From Mastigias papua (Eukaryota; Cnidaria; Scyphozoa; Rhizostomeae; Mastigiidae): 64,000 nucleotides of DNA. The stretch is from NCBI GenBank assembly GCA_964019165.1, contig OZ025282.1, positions 13,040,229-13,104,228 on the forward strand, written 5' to 3'. Within the stretch, counting starts at the first letter, position 1. Each line of letters starts with the position of its first letter. Both the position numbers and the translations under genes were made by a program. Below the pieces are notes generated by a model. The model was not told the origin of the DNA, did no database searches, and saw only the letters and a list, made by a program, of their open reading frames with translations. Shown here piece after piece: positions 13,353 through 23,249 of the stretch.

Positions 13353-13991
13353 GTTTGATCGATGCTGACTGTACTTTTTTTCATAATACTCTTCTGTTTT
13401 CTTTTTGTCAATTTTGGCATGAACAGTTTCAGGCCAGACACCCTAATTGTTGATAATATTGATTGCCTTCTTTATTTCGTCAAACCATAATTGAACCAGC
13501 TTCTCCCTTGTTACCTTATTGTTGTTATTGCTTGTGTTGTATTGTTTCGATGAAAAATATGGTTGAATGGTCTTTTTAATGTAGAATAATTGTTTCTCTA
13601 AAAGTTCCAGTTTCGACCAGCTCTTTTCTAAAACATTATGTTCCCATGGGAAACTATGGACCACACGATTACTGACTTTCACGAACTGAATCCTCCATGG
13701 TTTTCCTGGTTTTTGCAACGACTTAAAACTTCCACCAGCATCCGTAAATTGTGATGAAATTAATCTTATAACTTTGACCCATAACTTGTGATTTCCTCTA
13801 CACTGGAATCTATCATATTCCACAGCTTGCGATGCGATTGAATGGTGGTAAGCTTCTTCTTTGACAACAAACGAATTCCACGAGTCATCATTTATGTCAT
13901 GTGCCATGTAAGCTTTGAAGTCCCCTTGTTGGCGTTTTGTGATGTCACATCTTTTTTCTACTATTTCCCTGACTTTAGAGTAGCTTTCCAT

Positions 13992-14326
13992 TCACATTTG
14001 ATATCCCTAACAAGTGAAATGAACCACGTAATCTTCTTTCCACAAAATGAACCGATCGGAAGATTTTATTAGGCCTAGGCCTAATTCTCGATAAGCACAA
14101 TTTCTTTCACAACAAAGTATCAGATCTTCTTTCCATAAAGTCACTGTTTCTCTGCTCAATCAAAAACAATTCTTCTGTCTAATCCAATGAATGATTTGGA
14201 CTGCATTAACCACGGCAGTTACCAAGGATATACTGACCTATGTAACCTAGTCGGAGCAGCCTAAAACGTGACTGCTCGCCATGAAACTTAGACATACATA
14301 TAGCTTGTCCATATGATCTTTATCTG
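13992..14326. other. No gene recognised
   Basis: Short spacer between two oppositely oriented LINE remnants, probably 5' sequence of the RLE LINE. Confidence 0.35.
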
Positions 14327-14560
14327 GCAGAACTTTATGAAATGAAATTAAACAAATACCGAGATTTACAAAGATATATTACAGAAAAATTTATATCATG
14401 CAAGGTTGATGCAGTAATCATTGGATTTCTTGGCACAGTGCACACAAATGCACTGAAAGTTCTAATGGACATTGGAATGTCTAAAACAAAGGCGAAAGAA
14501 CTACTGAAGTGGAGCTCCACATCATGTATTATCGGATCACGGCAAATTTAGAACAACAGA
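14327..14560 (+). pseudogene. LINE C-terminal fragment
   Basis: The plus-strand frame (longest part 14342-14551) reads NKYRDLQRYITEKF, CKVDAVIIGFLGTVHTNAL and LLKWSSTSCIIGSRQI. This resembles the extreme C-terminus of LINE polyproteins that end after the endonuclease (pattern EKxxKYxDLxxEI...VxxVVIGxLGxV). No RT precedes it, so this is a 5'-truncated 3' end. Assignment to a particular LINE class is uncertain. Confidence 0.5.
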
Positions 14561-14738
14561 TGCAAGCTGGTTAAGGAAAATGGAAAATGAAACTGAACAG
14601 TAGAACAGATAATCCTGAATTTAGTAGAGCAGAACAGAAAAGACGTGCTAGTTTTAATTGAAAGGCTTTGTTCTATTTGGACACATTAAACGAACAGAGT
14701 ACTCTAGAACTTTCAAAGCTTAATAAGTATAACACTAT

Positions 14739-14749
14739 GTATATATGTA

Positions 14750-14843
<94 letters not shown>
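14739..14843. repeat. (TA)n microsatellite with ATGTAT start
   Basis: About 105 bp of TA repeat preceded by a few TATATG units, downstream of the LINE C-terminal fragment. Confidence 0.95.
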
Positions 14844-14846
<3 letters not shown>

Positions 14847-15863
14847 TGAAAATTTGGAAATTTAAGGTTTCTTGAACAATATTAGTTCATATTAGCATAT
14901 TAGCTTCCGATAGTTTAATGAAAGTTGCTTTCAAATTTAGGTGGATGAAGGAGAAGCAATTGGCTCTGACACTATATTGCACACTTAACAAAAATGTAGC
15001 TAAAAGCCCGCTATCAATAATGCATTCTTAGGGACAAGAGAACACAATGGTCATTCTTTTATTAGTCAAATAGTATTAAACTCTAAAAAAAGTCTTTTTG
15101 AGGACTTAACAACTAAATTACAGGTTTATGTACAAGTTTTAGCAAGTGATATGGGATAGCCCTTGTAACTCAATTCTGTACTTTAGGTATCTCATATCTT
15201 AAGCATATTCGTTTCTTGAAGTGCCGCCTGTCTTAGTATGACGAAATAGAAGTGTATGCAAACCATAATTTACCTGCTTGGCATAATCATAAATTGTAGT
15301 TGTAATAAATGGATAATAAAACAAGGAATGTTATTCTAGTTCTAGTTTGAATGTGACAAGCACAAAACATCCATCAGCGCCATTGTAATGGACACTTAGT
15401 TACAGTATGACTAGAACAACCGCTCTTTAAAGAGCAATTATGTCTTTCATCAACAATAGACAAAAAATATTCTATCTTCCAATTTACCTATCTATCAATA
15501 TCGATTTGCAACCTAATGTTATGATGAATCAGCTTGAATATAAATAGCTTAGATATTGTAGAGAAAATAATCTTAAACTGAGAGTAAAAATATTTTAAAC
15601 TGGAAGCTAATATGTCAGCAATTATCCGCCATTACAAAGTCACCGAAAATGTTCAATTGTGCCCTAGTGTTGATAATGTGACAGAAGTAAATGTACAATA
15701 CTGATGCAAATATACCATAATACTACATATGTGTCACTTCAAAATGGGATCTATATATCAATATTTCATTGCTAAAGATGCTACTATTTCATCTTACAAA
15801 CTAATTCTAAATTCTACTGCGGGTATGAATGTGCGACATGTTAGCAAGATGACAGAGGAAAGT
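14844..15863. other. Probable 3' flank/UTR of the CUB gene
   Basis: AT-rich, without recognisable coding. It lies downstream of the minus-strand stop at 15864-15866 and may contain the 3' UTR. A minus-strand AATAAA (complement TTTATT, 15058-15063) is a possible polyadenylation signal, but such hexamers are common at this base composition. Confidence 0.35.
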
Positions 15864-16102
15864 TCAGTTGTTGTTACTACAGCATATAATGTTCGTGCAG
15901 AATTCTGTGCAACAGGGTTCCTCTCTGTTTGTACACTTCTTTATGGCACCAATTATTGTGGCAAGTACTACCAAAGCGCCACCTATGCTTCCACCTGTTA
16001 GCCCCCAATTTATTGAAGAGCTTGTTGAGTTCTTCTTATCATTATTATCGGGCTTAGCAGTCTTGGTAGTGTGAGTGACAGGTGTAGTAGTTTGAGTGAC
16101 AT
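15864..16102 (-). CDS. CUB-domain membrane protein, last exon (stalk, TM helix, tail)
   Basis: Begins after a good acceptor (TTTTATTTTAG at the exon edge) with two bases that complete a codon left by the exon ending at 37599. It encodes a Thr-rich segment (VTQTTTPVTHTTKTAKPDN), an Asn/Lys/Ser stretch, a hydrophobic helix (LTGGSIGGALVVLATIIGAI), a KKCTNR stop-transfer sequence and a short tail with CC pairs, ending in TGA. The layout fits a single-pass type I surface protein with an O-glycosylated stalk. The exon lies just outside the Gypsy element's 5' LTR, at the far end of a 21.5-kb intron. Confidence 0.8.
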
Positions 16103-16183
16103 CTAAAATAAAAATCGCAAAATATTAAGCTATGATTATACAATATTATCCATGGAAATAGAAGTGAATATTAATTGTATGTG

Positions 16184-16329
16184 TGTTATGAATAAATCTT
16201 GCTGTTGCTGTGTAAGGTAGTTGTTTGAACATGAATAAGTTGAATCAGACACGTTTTTCTAATGTGTGAACTTTCTGCATATCATTGGAGTATTTGGAGA
16301 CACGATAGACGACACGACACGACATAACA
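16184..16329 (+). repeat. Gypsy 5' LTR
   Basis: A 146-bp LTR from TGTTATGAATAAATC to GACATAACA, starting TG and ending CA. It aligns along its length with 22100-22235. It is 10 bp longer than the 3' copy because of an extra CGACACGACA-type slippage near its end. Confidence 0.9.
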
Positions 16330-16341
16330 TGGTGTCAGGTG
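16330..16341 (+). promoter_or_regulatory. Gypsy primer-binding site
   Basis: TGGTGTCAGGTG directly follows the 5' LTR. Its TGG start complements the CCA end of a tRNA primer. TGGTGTCAG-type sites are typical of Mag/sushi-like Gypsy elements. Confidence 0.75.
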
Positions 16342-16375
16342 TTTTATAATCGCTTTGCCTTGAATTAGTTCGAAG

Positions 16376-17110
16376 ATGGATAAATTGGAGCCTCCAGCTT
16401 TGTTGATTTTTGAAGGAAATATAGCTGAGCAATTGAAGATGTGGCGCCAGGGGCTTGAGTTATAGCTGATGGCAACCGAAAGTGATGGAAAAGGTGACAA
16501 ACTTAAGACTTCCATTTTACTTACCTGTATCGGAAAGAAAGGTAGGGAGATCTATTGCACTTTTACTTTCAACGAAGAAGATGACAAATATAGACTCGAT
16601 GTGGTGCTAGAGAAATTTCAGGAATATTGCAATCCTAGGGCAAACATAACATTCCTCCGACATCGGGTTTTCACTTGCAAACAAAGAGATGGACAAGCCT
16701 TTGATGAATTCATCACTTGAGTTAAAGAAAAGAAGTGCTGAATGCGAGTTCGGATCCCTAAGGGATAGTTTGATAAAGGATGTTGCAATTTGTGGGCTAA
16801 CAGACAATCGCCTGCGTGAACGTCTCTTGAGAGAACCCAAACGTACTCTTGACAAAGTAATTGAATATGGTCAAGCATCACAGGAAACAAAGCGTCATTT
16901 ATCGGAGATGCAAAGAGAAACACATACAGTTGAGTATGTGCATAAATCATCGCGAAAAAAGCCATTTTCCCAAAGGAGAGAAATCCAAGAGACTCAGCAA
17001 ACCTGATTGTAAATTGTAAATTTTGTGGTGGTCGACATACACGAGGAAGATATCCTGCTTACAACAAAAGATGCAATAATAGTTTAAAGCTTAATCATTT
17101 TGCCAAATGC
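16376..17110 (+). pseudogene. Gypsy gag remnant
   Basis: Starts at ATG 16376 (MDKLEPPALLIFEG) 46 bp after the LTR. It encodes a capsid-like region with DGQAFDEFIT and, after a frameshift near 16715, LRDSLIKDVAICGLTDNRLR. At the C-terminus lie two decayed zinc knuckles: CKFCGGRHTRGRYPAY, where the last cysteine position is tyrosine, and CNNSLKLNHFAKCC, where the second cysteine is serine. An early TAG near 16464 and the frameshift show it is inactive. Gag would form the particle that packages the element RNA. Confidence 0.8.
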
Positions 17111-17116
17111 TGTAAT

Positions 17117-18940
17117 ATGAAGAAGACAAGGAAAGTGAGAGAAATAAATGCAGAAACATTAGATAAAGATGAATATTTCGTTGGTTCTGTAGAAGCAGAA
17201 TCTGATGATTTAATTAAAGCTGACAAAGTTGGAGAAAAGAGGCAAGAAAACGTACAAGAGTATGCTATTGGAGAAATTTCAACTATATCAGACTGGTCAA
17301 TTTCTTTATCTGTAAATGAAAATGATGTAATCTTTAAGCTGGATACAGGAGCGCAGGTGAAAATTTTACCAAAATCCGAGTTTTCCAAGTTAGTACAAAA
17401 ACCAAAGTTAAATGAATCCAAAGTCCAATTAGCAGCTTATAATAAGACTATAATACCTGTTCTTGGAAAGTGTATTTTGAGAGCTCTCCACAAAAACAAA
17501 GTGATTCCATTAATATTTACGGTTGCAAAAACAGATTCAATGGCTATACTTGGTTTGGATACTTGTGAAAAACTTAATCTTGTGAAGAGAATGATGTTAG
17601 TTAACAATGAGACTTCTGATATCATGGAGGAATTGTCTGATTGTATCGGAGAGATTGGAACTCTTCCCAAGATACATCATATTCATGTTGATCCAGAGGT
17701 AATGCCTGTTGTGCACCCACCAAGACGTGTACCAGTTACATTGCATGACAAATTGAAAGTAGAACTAGATCGTATGGAGAGGTTAAAAGTCACTGAAAGA
17801 GTTTTTGAGCCTACTGAATGGGTTAGTTCCCTAGTTGTTGTGCAGAAACCCAATGGCAAATTAAGACTATGTTTGGAACCCAAAGATCTAAAAAAGCTAT
17901 CAAGAGACATTACCATCACATTTCTAATGCCGAGGATATCCTTTCTCGTATGACTGGAGCTACAGTCTTTAGTAAACTGGATGCATCATCGGGGTACTTG
18001 CAAATACAAGTTAACGAGGCGAGCTCAAAGCTCCTCAAATTTAATTCTCCATATGGACGTTACAAATTTAAGAGATTTCCATTTGGAGTTCTCCATGCCT
18101 CTGAGGTATTTCAAGCTGATGGTGCTGAGATTTTGGAAGGTATTGAAGGTGTGCAGAATGAACAAGATGATATTATTGCGTGGGGCAAAACAAAGGCAGA
18201 ACACTATAGTCGCTTAAGAAATGTCCTACGTCGTATTCGTAATAGTGAACTGAAGTTGAATAAAGAGAAGTATATGTTTAATGTGTCTGAACTTACATAC
18301 TTAGGACATATACTTACTTCTGAAGGAGTAAAGCCGGATCATAAGAAGAAAAGAGCAATAACAAATATGCAATTTCCACAGAGTAAAAATAACCTGAGAA
18401 CATTCCTAGGAATGGTCAATTATCTCGGAAAGTTTGTTCCCAATTTGTCATATATCACAGCCCCGTTGAGAGAACTTTTAGTAAAATATTGCAGGTGGTA
18501 TTTTGACAAAGTCCATGAGAATGCATTTAACAAGTTGAAATCAATAATTACAAGTGATGCAGTCTTGAAGTATTATGATCCACAGCTGGAAACCAAAATA
18601 AGCACAACTGCAAGTAAATCAGAAACAAAGTGATAAATGGCATATAGCAGCCTTTGCGAGCAGAGCGATGACTCAAGCCGAACAAAACTACTGCCAAATT
18701 GAAAAGGAGACACTCAGTGTAGTATTTGGATGTTAAAAATTTGATCATTTTGTCTATGGCTGAAAATTTAAAGTGGAAAATGATCACCAGCCACTGAAGA
18801 CAATTTTTAGCAAGCTTATCTCCAGAGCTTCCCCAAGAATTCACAGATTTATGCTGAGCCTTTAAGGATACGACTTTACCCTAGAGTATATACTTGGGAA
18901 ACAAATGAATGTTGCTGATGCACTTAGTAAAAATTACTTG
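17117..18940 (+). pseudogene. Gypsy pol remnant: protease, reverse transcriptase, RNase H
   Basis: The protease active site is visible as FKLDTGAQVKILPKSEF (about 17330-17385). The RT follows across a frame change near 17880: SLVVVQKPNGKLRLCL, FSKLDASSGYLQIQV, and the motif C region as NEQDDIIAWG, where the usual aromatic YxDD lead residue is lost although both aspartates remain. YLGHILTSEGVKP and RTFLGMVNYLGKFVP mark the thumb. RNase H is scrambled by stops but recognisable from FASRAMTQAEQNY and QIEKETLSVVF to KQMNVADALSKNY (about 18905-18940). Confidence 0.88.
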
Positions 18941-19747
18941 AAAGAAGTGCCAAATCAAGAAATTACAGAATCTCAAATGGATTATGTGATTCATGCTGTT
19001 ATATCTGATTTACCAATCAGTCAAGAAAGATTCAGCCAATTTAAAGAAGAAACAGAGAAGGATGGAACTTTTCAACTCTTATCTGAATATATAAGAAATG
19101 GCTGGCCAAGTCATAAAGGAAGTGTTCACTCAGAAGTGAAACCATATTACATTGTTCGTGATGAAATTACACTAGCAAGAGGTCTTGTTTTAAAATCAGG
19201 TCTAATAAATGTAACAACAAGCATGCGAAAAGAGATGCAAAAATTAATTCATCAAGGTCATCAAGGGATCGATAAATGCAGGCTAAGAGCTAAAGCAGCA
19301 TTATACTGGCACGGGATATCATCTGAAATTGAAGATCTCGTATCGCCATGTACAGCCTGTCTTGAACATCAAAATTATCAACAGAAAGAAGGGCTTATCC
19401 AGCATGATATTCCACCGTCGCCCTGGATGAAAGTTGGATTAGATCTGATCATGTTAAAGAGTAAAAAGTGCATGTTAATGGTAGACTATTACTTGAAATA
19501 CGTTGAAATATGTTTGCTACCTGATATTACGAGTCGAACAATTATACAGTACATGACATCTATTATTGCTCGACACAGTATTCCAAAAACTGTCATCAGA
19601 GATAACCCTTTTGACAAAGTAGAGTTCAAAAGGTCCCAGAGAGAATGGGATTTCAAGCTGATTACATCAGGTCCGCATTACACAAAGTCTAATGGAATGG
19701 CTGAAAGAACTATTCAAACGGTAAAGAAAGCACTCAATAAAGCATTT
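18905..19747 (+). pseudogene. Gypsy integrase, N-terminal part (interrupted)
   Basis: Shows the HHCC zinc-binding segment (LIHQGHQGIDKC ... CTACLEHQ) and the catalytic core with aspartates in KVGLDLIMLK and TVIRDNPF and the glutamate in NGMAERTIQTVKKALNKAF. A deletion near IRDN shortens the core. The gene is cut at the Penelope target site, 19741-19747. The same reading frame resumes exactly after the insertion at 21342 (AFARKEDPYLALLALRTTSL). The integrase would insert element cDNA into host DNA; it is inactive here. Confidence 0.88.
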
Positions 19748-21341
19748 CACTATAGCACGAAAAAGCGGGAACATTGCTTTAGCATACTGAAAGCTTTTTT
19801 CGTCCGACACTCGTCAGAGTATGAAACGTCGGATAGCGACCGAAAGGTGAAACGAAATATATAGCCAGATGCGGGTACACGTGATATGATGAATAATGCG
19901 TCTATTTGGCTCTATGATTGGCCAATTAGCACCTATTCACCATTGTTTACTTGAAGAGTCCAAGTGAAAAAACGAACTCTTTTTGTTTACACAAGACTGG
20001 GTTTTGAGTCTTGATGTAAACCGATTCCAAAACACCTAAATGAAAGGACGATCTTGCTTGCCCAATGATCCGAAAATTATCGTCTGTATATGTTTTGGCG
20101 CATTCTGGATTTGTAATAAGATGTTGTCCTATGGCCGAATCACTTTTCATTTTAGAAATAGAGTTTTTACACATACGAGGTGGCTGTTCTCTTGTTGTTG
20201 TGTTTTTCGTCCTGATGCTCGTGGGGACATGTTGTTTTATTCTGTCTGCTAGTCTCTGCGTGGTGCGCCCTACGTACCGAGCTTCACATCGGCACGAAAA
20301 TTCGTAAACTACACAACTTTTTTGAGTGGTAGGAACGCTATCTTTTTTAGCAGATGGTAGCATGACTCTAGTGTTATAAACCGCACGGGGCTTCACAGCA
20401 TAGAAGCAAGATGTAATGGCCTTGTTAATTTGGTTTTCAAATTTTGAAGAAATATTTCCAATCCAGGGCAATTTTAGGTAGACCGGGCACTTTTCAGGAC
20501 CAAACTGTTTTTCTGATGAAATGTTGGCTAGTTTTTCCTTAATGCAAGAAACAAGGACATCTTCTGGATATCCATTGTCAATAAGCAGTTGTTTTATTGT
20601 GCCCAGCTCAGAATCTAACTTGGTTTTAGAGCAAATCATAAGTGCCCTGTGAACTAAAGTTTTTATAAGGTTGATTTTTCTAGCTTTTGGGCTAAAGGAA
20701 TTCCAACGGATGTATTGACCAGTAAACGTTGGCTTCCTGTAAATGCTGGTGAGAAATCCAGTGCCCCCTTTCTCAACCGAAACGTCTAGAAAATTCAAGG
20801 AGTTGTTTAACTCCTTCTCTACTGTAAAATTTAGGGCTGGATGTAGTTGGTTGAGGTTGACGTGAAAACGGTCACATTCCAGCTCAGAACCGAAAATGAC
20901 AAAAGTATCGTCAACATAACGAAAGTAGACACCTGGCTTTATGGTGTTATTGAAAAGTCTACTTTCATGAAAACCCACGAAAATATTTGCCAAAGCTGGC
21001 CCCAAAGGGCTGCCCATTGCCACTCCGTCTAATTGTTTATACATTTGGTTGTTAAAACTAAATTCCACTCCTCGCGTAGCAACTAGCATCAATTCTTTGA
21101 AAGTATCCTCGGGGAATGGAGGGCAATCAAGCTGACCTCTATACAAAGCATCAGCACAAATCCCTATGGTCTCATCTAATGGCACGTTGGTGAATAGACT
21201 GCTGATGTCAAAAGAGCACAGAAATGTTTTGGCAGGGTCAACGTTATAATTTTGGATAAAGTTGGCAAATGTAAACGAATCTTTTACGCAATTCGAGGAG
21301 TAGAGTTTTAGGACCGGGGCCAAAACTTCTGATAACCATTT
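19748..21341 (-). mobile_element. Penelope-like element nested in the Gypsy integrase
   Basis: A 1594-bp insertion, 5'-truncated, in opposite orientation to Gypsy. It is bounded by the 7-bp duplication AGCATTT (19741-19747 and 21342-21348). Removing insert and one duplicate restores the Gypsy integrase frame. The 3' end on the minus strand reads GTGCTATAGTGAA. It contains one long RT plus GIY-YIG reading frame and a 3' tail of about 200 bp with a hairpin (19793-19836). The open frame and clean junctions suggest it is among the youngest insertions here. Confidence 0.92.
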
Positions 21342-21356
21342 AGCATTTGCACGCAA
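19947..21356 (-). CDS. Penelope-like RT with C-terminal GIY-YIG endonuclease (5'-truncated)
   Basis: A 469-codon open frame without internal stops; the first few codons come from the target duplication, so the true N-terminus is missing. RT motifs: SFDISSLFTNVPLDETI (about residues 48-64), GVAMGSPLGPALANIF (111-126) and catalytic YVDD (147-150). The C-terminal GIY-YIG nuclease shows VVYEFSC (349-355), YVGRTTQRLADRIKQH (361-376) and the catalytic glutamate in GVLESVYI (444). Penelope-like elements use this telomerase-related RT and nuclease for target-primed insertion. No start codon of its own is visible. Confidence 0.92.
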   Translation of the reverse strand: MRANAKWLSEVLAPVLKLYSSNCVKDSFTFANFIQNYNVDPAKTFLCSFDISSLFTNVPLDETIGICADALYRGQLDCPPFPEDTFKELMLVATRGVEFSFNNQMYKQLDGVAMGSPLGPALANIFVGFHESRLFNNTIKPGVYFRYVDDTFVIFGSELECDRFHVNLNQLHPALNFTVEKELNNSLNFLDVSVEKGGTGFLTSIYRKPTFTGQYIRWNSFSPKARKINLIKTLVHRALMICSKTKLDSELGTIKQLLIDNGYPEDVLVSCIKEKLANISSEKQFGPEKCPVYLKLPWIGNISSKFENQINKAITSCFYAVKPRAVYNTRVMLPSAKKDSVPTTQKSCVVYEFSCRCEARYVGRTTQRLADRIKQHVPTSIRTKNTTTREQPPRMCKNSISKMKSDSAIGQHLITNPECAKTYTDDNFRIIGQARSSFHLGVLESVYIKTQNPVLCKQKEFVFSLGLFK

Positions 21357-21790
21357 GGAAGATCCTTATCTTGCATTATTAGCTTTACGTACTACCTCAC
21401 TGTCCAATGATTCAATGTCCCCTGCAGCAAAATCTATGGAAATAGATATAAGTACAACATTGCCAAAAGTAAGAACAACAAGAAATTTAGCAGATACACA
21501 AAAAATTGAGTATCCTACGAAATACTATAACCTGCAATATGAAAACTTACCAGAGGTAAACGTGGGTAATACTGTTCGTTTGAGACAAAAGACTTATCCA
21601 AGGAAGTTATGGGACACGAAAGGTTCTGTTATTGCCAAGTTACAAGAACCAAGATCTTACAAGATATTGAAACAGAGACAGGAAAGGTTTATAGACGTGA
21701 CCGTAGAGATATCTTGAAGACAAATGAAACGTTCAACAAACATTCCCAAGTTCCAGACAATGATGTAGAGATTTCAAGTGAAGATAATAA
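21342..21790 (+). pseudogene. Gypsy integrase, C-terminal part
   Basis: Resumes the interrupted integrase: EDPYLALLALRTTSLSNDS is the typical region after the catalytic core. YYNLQYENLPEVNVGNTVRL and KLWDTKGSVIAKLQEPRSYK form the C-terminal DNA-binding part. The frame ends near 21717 with a stop. Continuity of sense across the Penelope insertion is the main evidence for nesting. Confidence 0.85.
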
Positions 21791-22086
21791 CCCCTAATAA
21801 TAAAATCATAAAAACCATTGTATAATTCTAACACTCTCTACCCCACATGTCCCAGTATTTTGTCCCAAATTTCTTGGTTACTATTATATATTACACCAAG
21901 TGTAAAATAAAGCAGTGACACAAGTATGAAAGAAAATGATGACGAAGTGCACCTCATGTTCCTAGATAACCTCCGGTGGAATCAAAATCAAGTTACTACA
22001 GAAGTCGTTATGGACAATTAATAAAACCTCCACAAAGATATAGGACTGAATAGTAAACGTTAAAATAATTGAGGTTTTGTAATTCT

Positions 22087-22099
22087 AGAGAAAGAATGA
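22087..22099 (+). promoter_or_regulatory. Gypsy polypurine tract
   Basis: AGAGAAAGAATGA lies immediately upstream of the 3' LTR, at the position expected for plus-strand priming. Confidence 0.6.
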
Positions 22100-22235
22100 T
22101 GTTGTGAGTAGATGTTGTTGTTGTTGTGTAAGGTACTTGTTGGAACATGAATAAGTTGAATCAGACATGTGATTTTTATGTGTGAACTTTCTGCATATCA
22201 TTGGAGTATTTGGAGACACGATAGATCACATAACA
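22100..22235 (+). repeat. Gypsy 3' LTR
   Basis: A 136-bp LTR from TGTTGTGAGTAGATG to CACATAACA. It is strongly similar to the 5' LTR but has several substitutions and lacks its 10-bp slippage repeat, so the element is not very recent. Confidence 0.9.
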
Positions 22236-22242
22236 ATGTGTC

Positions 22243-22522
22243 TACAATAGGTGCCCAAAAGTCCTGGGACACTTTGCACTTTTGGTATTCTGAAAAGAAT
22301 TTTCATCCCTTTCTTCCCTGATACAATGCTGGTTCTTTGGAGAAGTACATGAGATAATGGGAAAATTTCTGGTGCACGCCAACTTCAAGTGTCTTACAAA
22401 CGAGCCAACTTTGTTCTAGGGCATGGATGTATATGTATGTAGCTGCTATGACAATTTGTAGAGGAATGCGACTTTTTATCACGTTTTTCCAAGTGTCCCA
22501 ATGGCTTTTGGTGAGTATTGTC
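22243..22522. mobile_element. Tc1/mariner-like MITE, copy 2
   Basis: A 280-bp element starting TACAATAGGTGCCCAAAAGT, with a right end whose complement reads ACAATACTCACCAAAAGC. It aligns throughout with the element at 418-699, and the CTGGGACACTTTGCACTTTT segment is shared. It sits 7 bp beyond the Gypsy 3' LTR. Confidence 0.7.
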
Positions 22523-23249
22523 TGGTATCAAATGTGAAAGATAAAAGATATCGGGCTGCAATCATTTGCGAATATAGGGTTCTCGGGGGCGCTGATTACG
22601 ACAATGACAACAGCTTTTACGTGTTTTTGCCATACGACGTCATACTGACGTCACAGGGTATATTTTTGTGTTTGTCTCTTGCATGTGCATAAAATGTGTA
22701 CTTTTGTATATACGAGTGCAACTGTAAGTCATGTTCATAAAAATATGAGGCCCTAGCTGTTATATAGGAAAAAGGAGCAACAGTATGAACATTTATTTGT
22801 GCTTAACATACTACTAAAGACGTAGCCTTGTAATCGTGAACTGGAGTGTAAGAAGGAATTGAGAAACGGTCATATTCGGTTGCATGTGGCCAAAAAAGTG
22901 TACCTTAGGTGTTCTCAAAGATTGGGGTACGATGGCGAGAAAAGAGAAAATTACCGAAAAGAGGAATGAAATTGTGAACTTGTGGCCAAAGGAGTTTAAC
23001 TTGCGCATAATAAATTCACAACTAGGTGTAGGATCTCTAAATCTACCGTAAAGCGCAAAGGCAAACAGTGTATTGAGTCAAATCCACCCAAAAAAGAGTT
23101 GTGAGCCTCCAGTACTACGTAGAGTAGAGATGGATATTATAAGAATAATATACGGCTTACACCACAGCTTAACCTTGCAGTCATATTACCTTCTTGTTTA
23201 ATAAATAGAGTATAGAGCTATCAGTCTCGTTTACGCGCGCATAGAAAGT
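22523..23249. other. No gene recognised
   Basis: Intronic sequence between Gypsy/MITE and the RLE LINE cluster, with only short frames. Confidence 0.4.

Larger units (their letters stand above)
11290..13991 (-). mobile_element. RLE-type LINE (R2/NeSL/R4-like), decayed
   Basis: Minus-strand non-LTR element with an N-terminal segment of unknown fold (13443-13991), a reverse transcriptase over two frames (12747-13352 and 12033-12659) and a C-terminal region (11480-11866 and on to about 11300). RT motifs include FYTIFVDFRYAFGSIDQEY and the catalytic GYADDIALVSS. At the C-terminus a degenerate Cys/His segment reads HVLYGCQKLKNNYSKRHDR (about 11350-11300), the signature that precedes the restriction-like endonuclease in RLE LINEs. 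Several stops and frameshifts make it inactive. The exact clade cannot be set by eye. Confidence 0.8.
16184..22235 (+). mobile_element. Gypsy LTR retrotransposon (Mag-like), split by a Penelope-like element
   Basis: A complete structural copy: 5' LTR, primer-binding site, gag, pol (protease, reverse transcriptase, RNase H, integrase), polypurine tract and 3' LTR. It is flanked by the 5-bp target duplication ATGTG at 16179-16183 and 22236-22240. Without the nested insertion it is about 4.45 kb. Gag with paired zinc knuckles and a DTGA protease suggest the Mag branch of Gypsy/Metaviridae. The frame is broken by stops and shifts, and the integrase is interrupted at 19747. It lies in the minus-strand CUB gene's intron, in opposite orientation. 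Confidence 0.92.
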
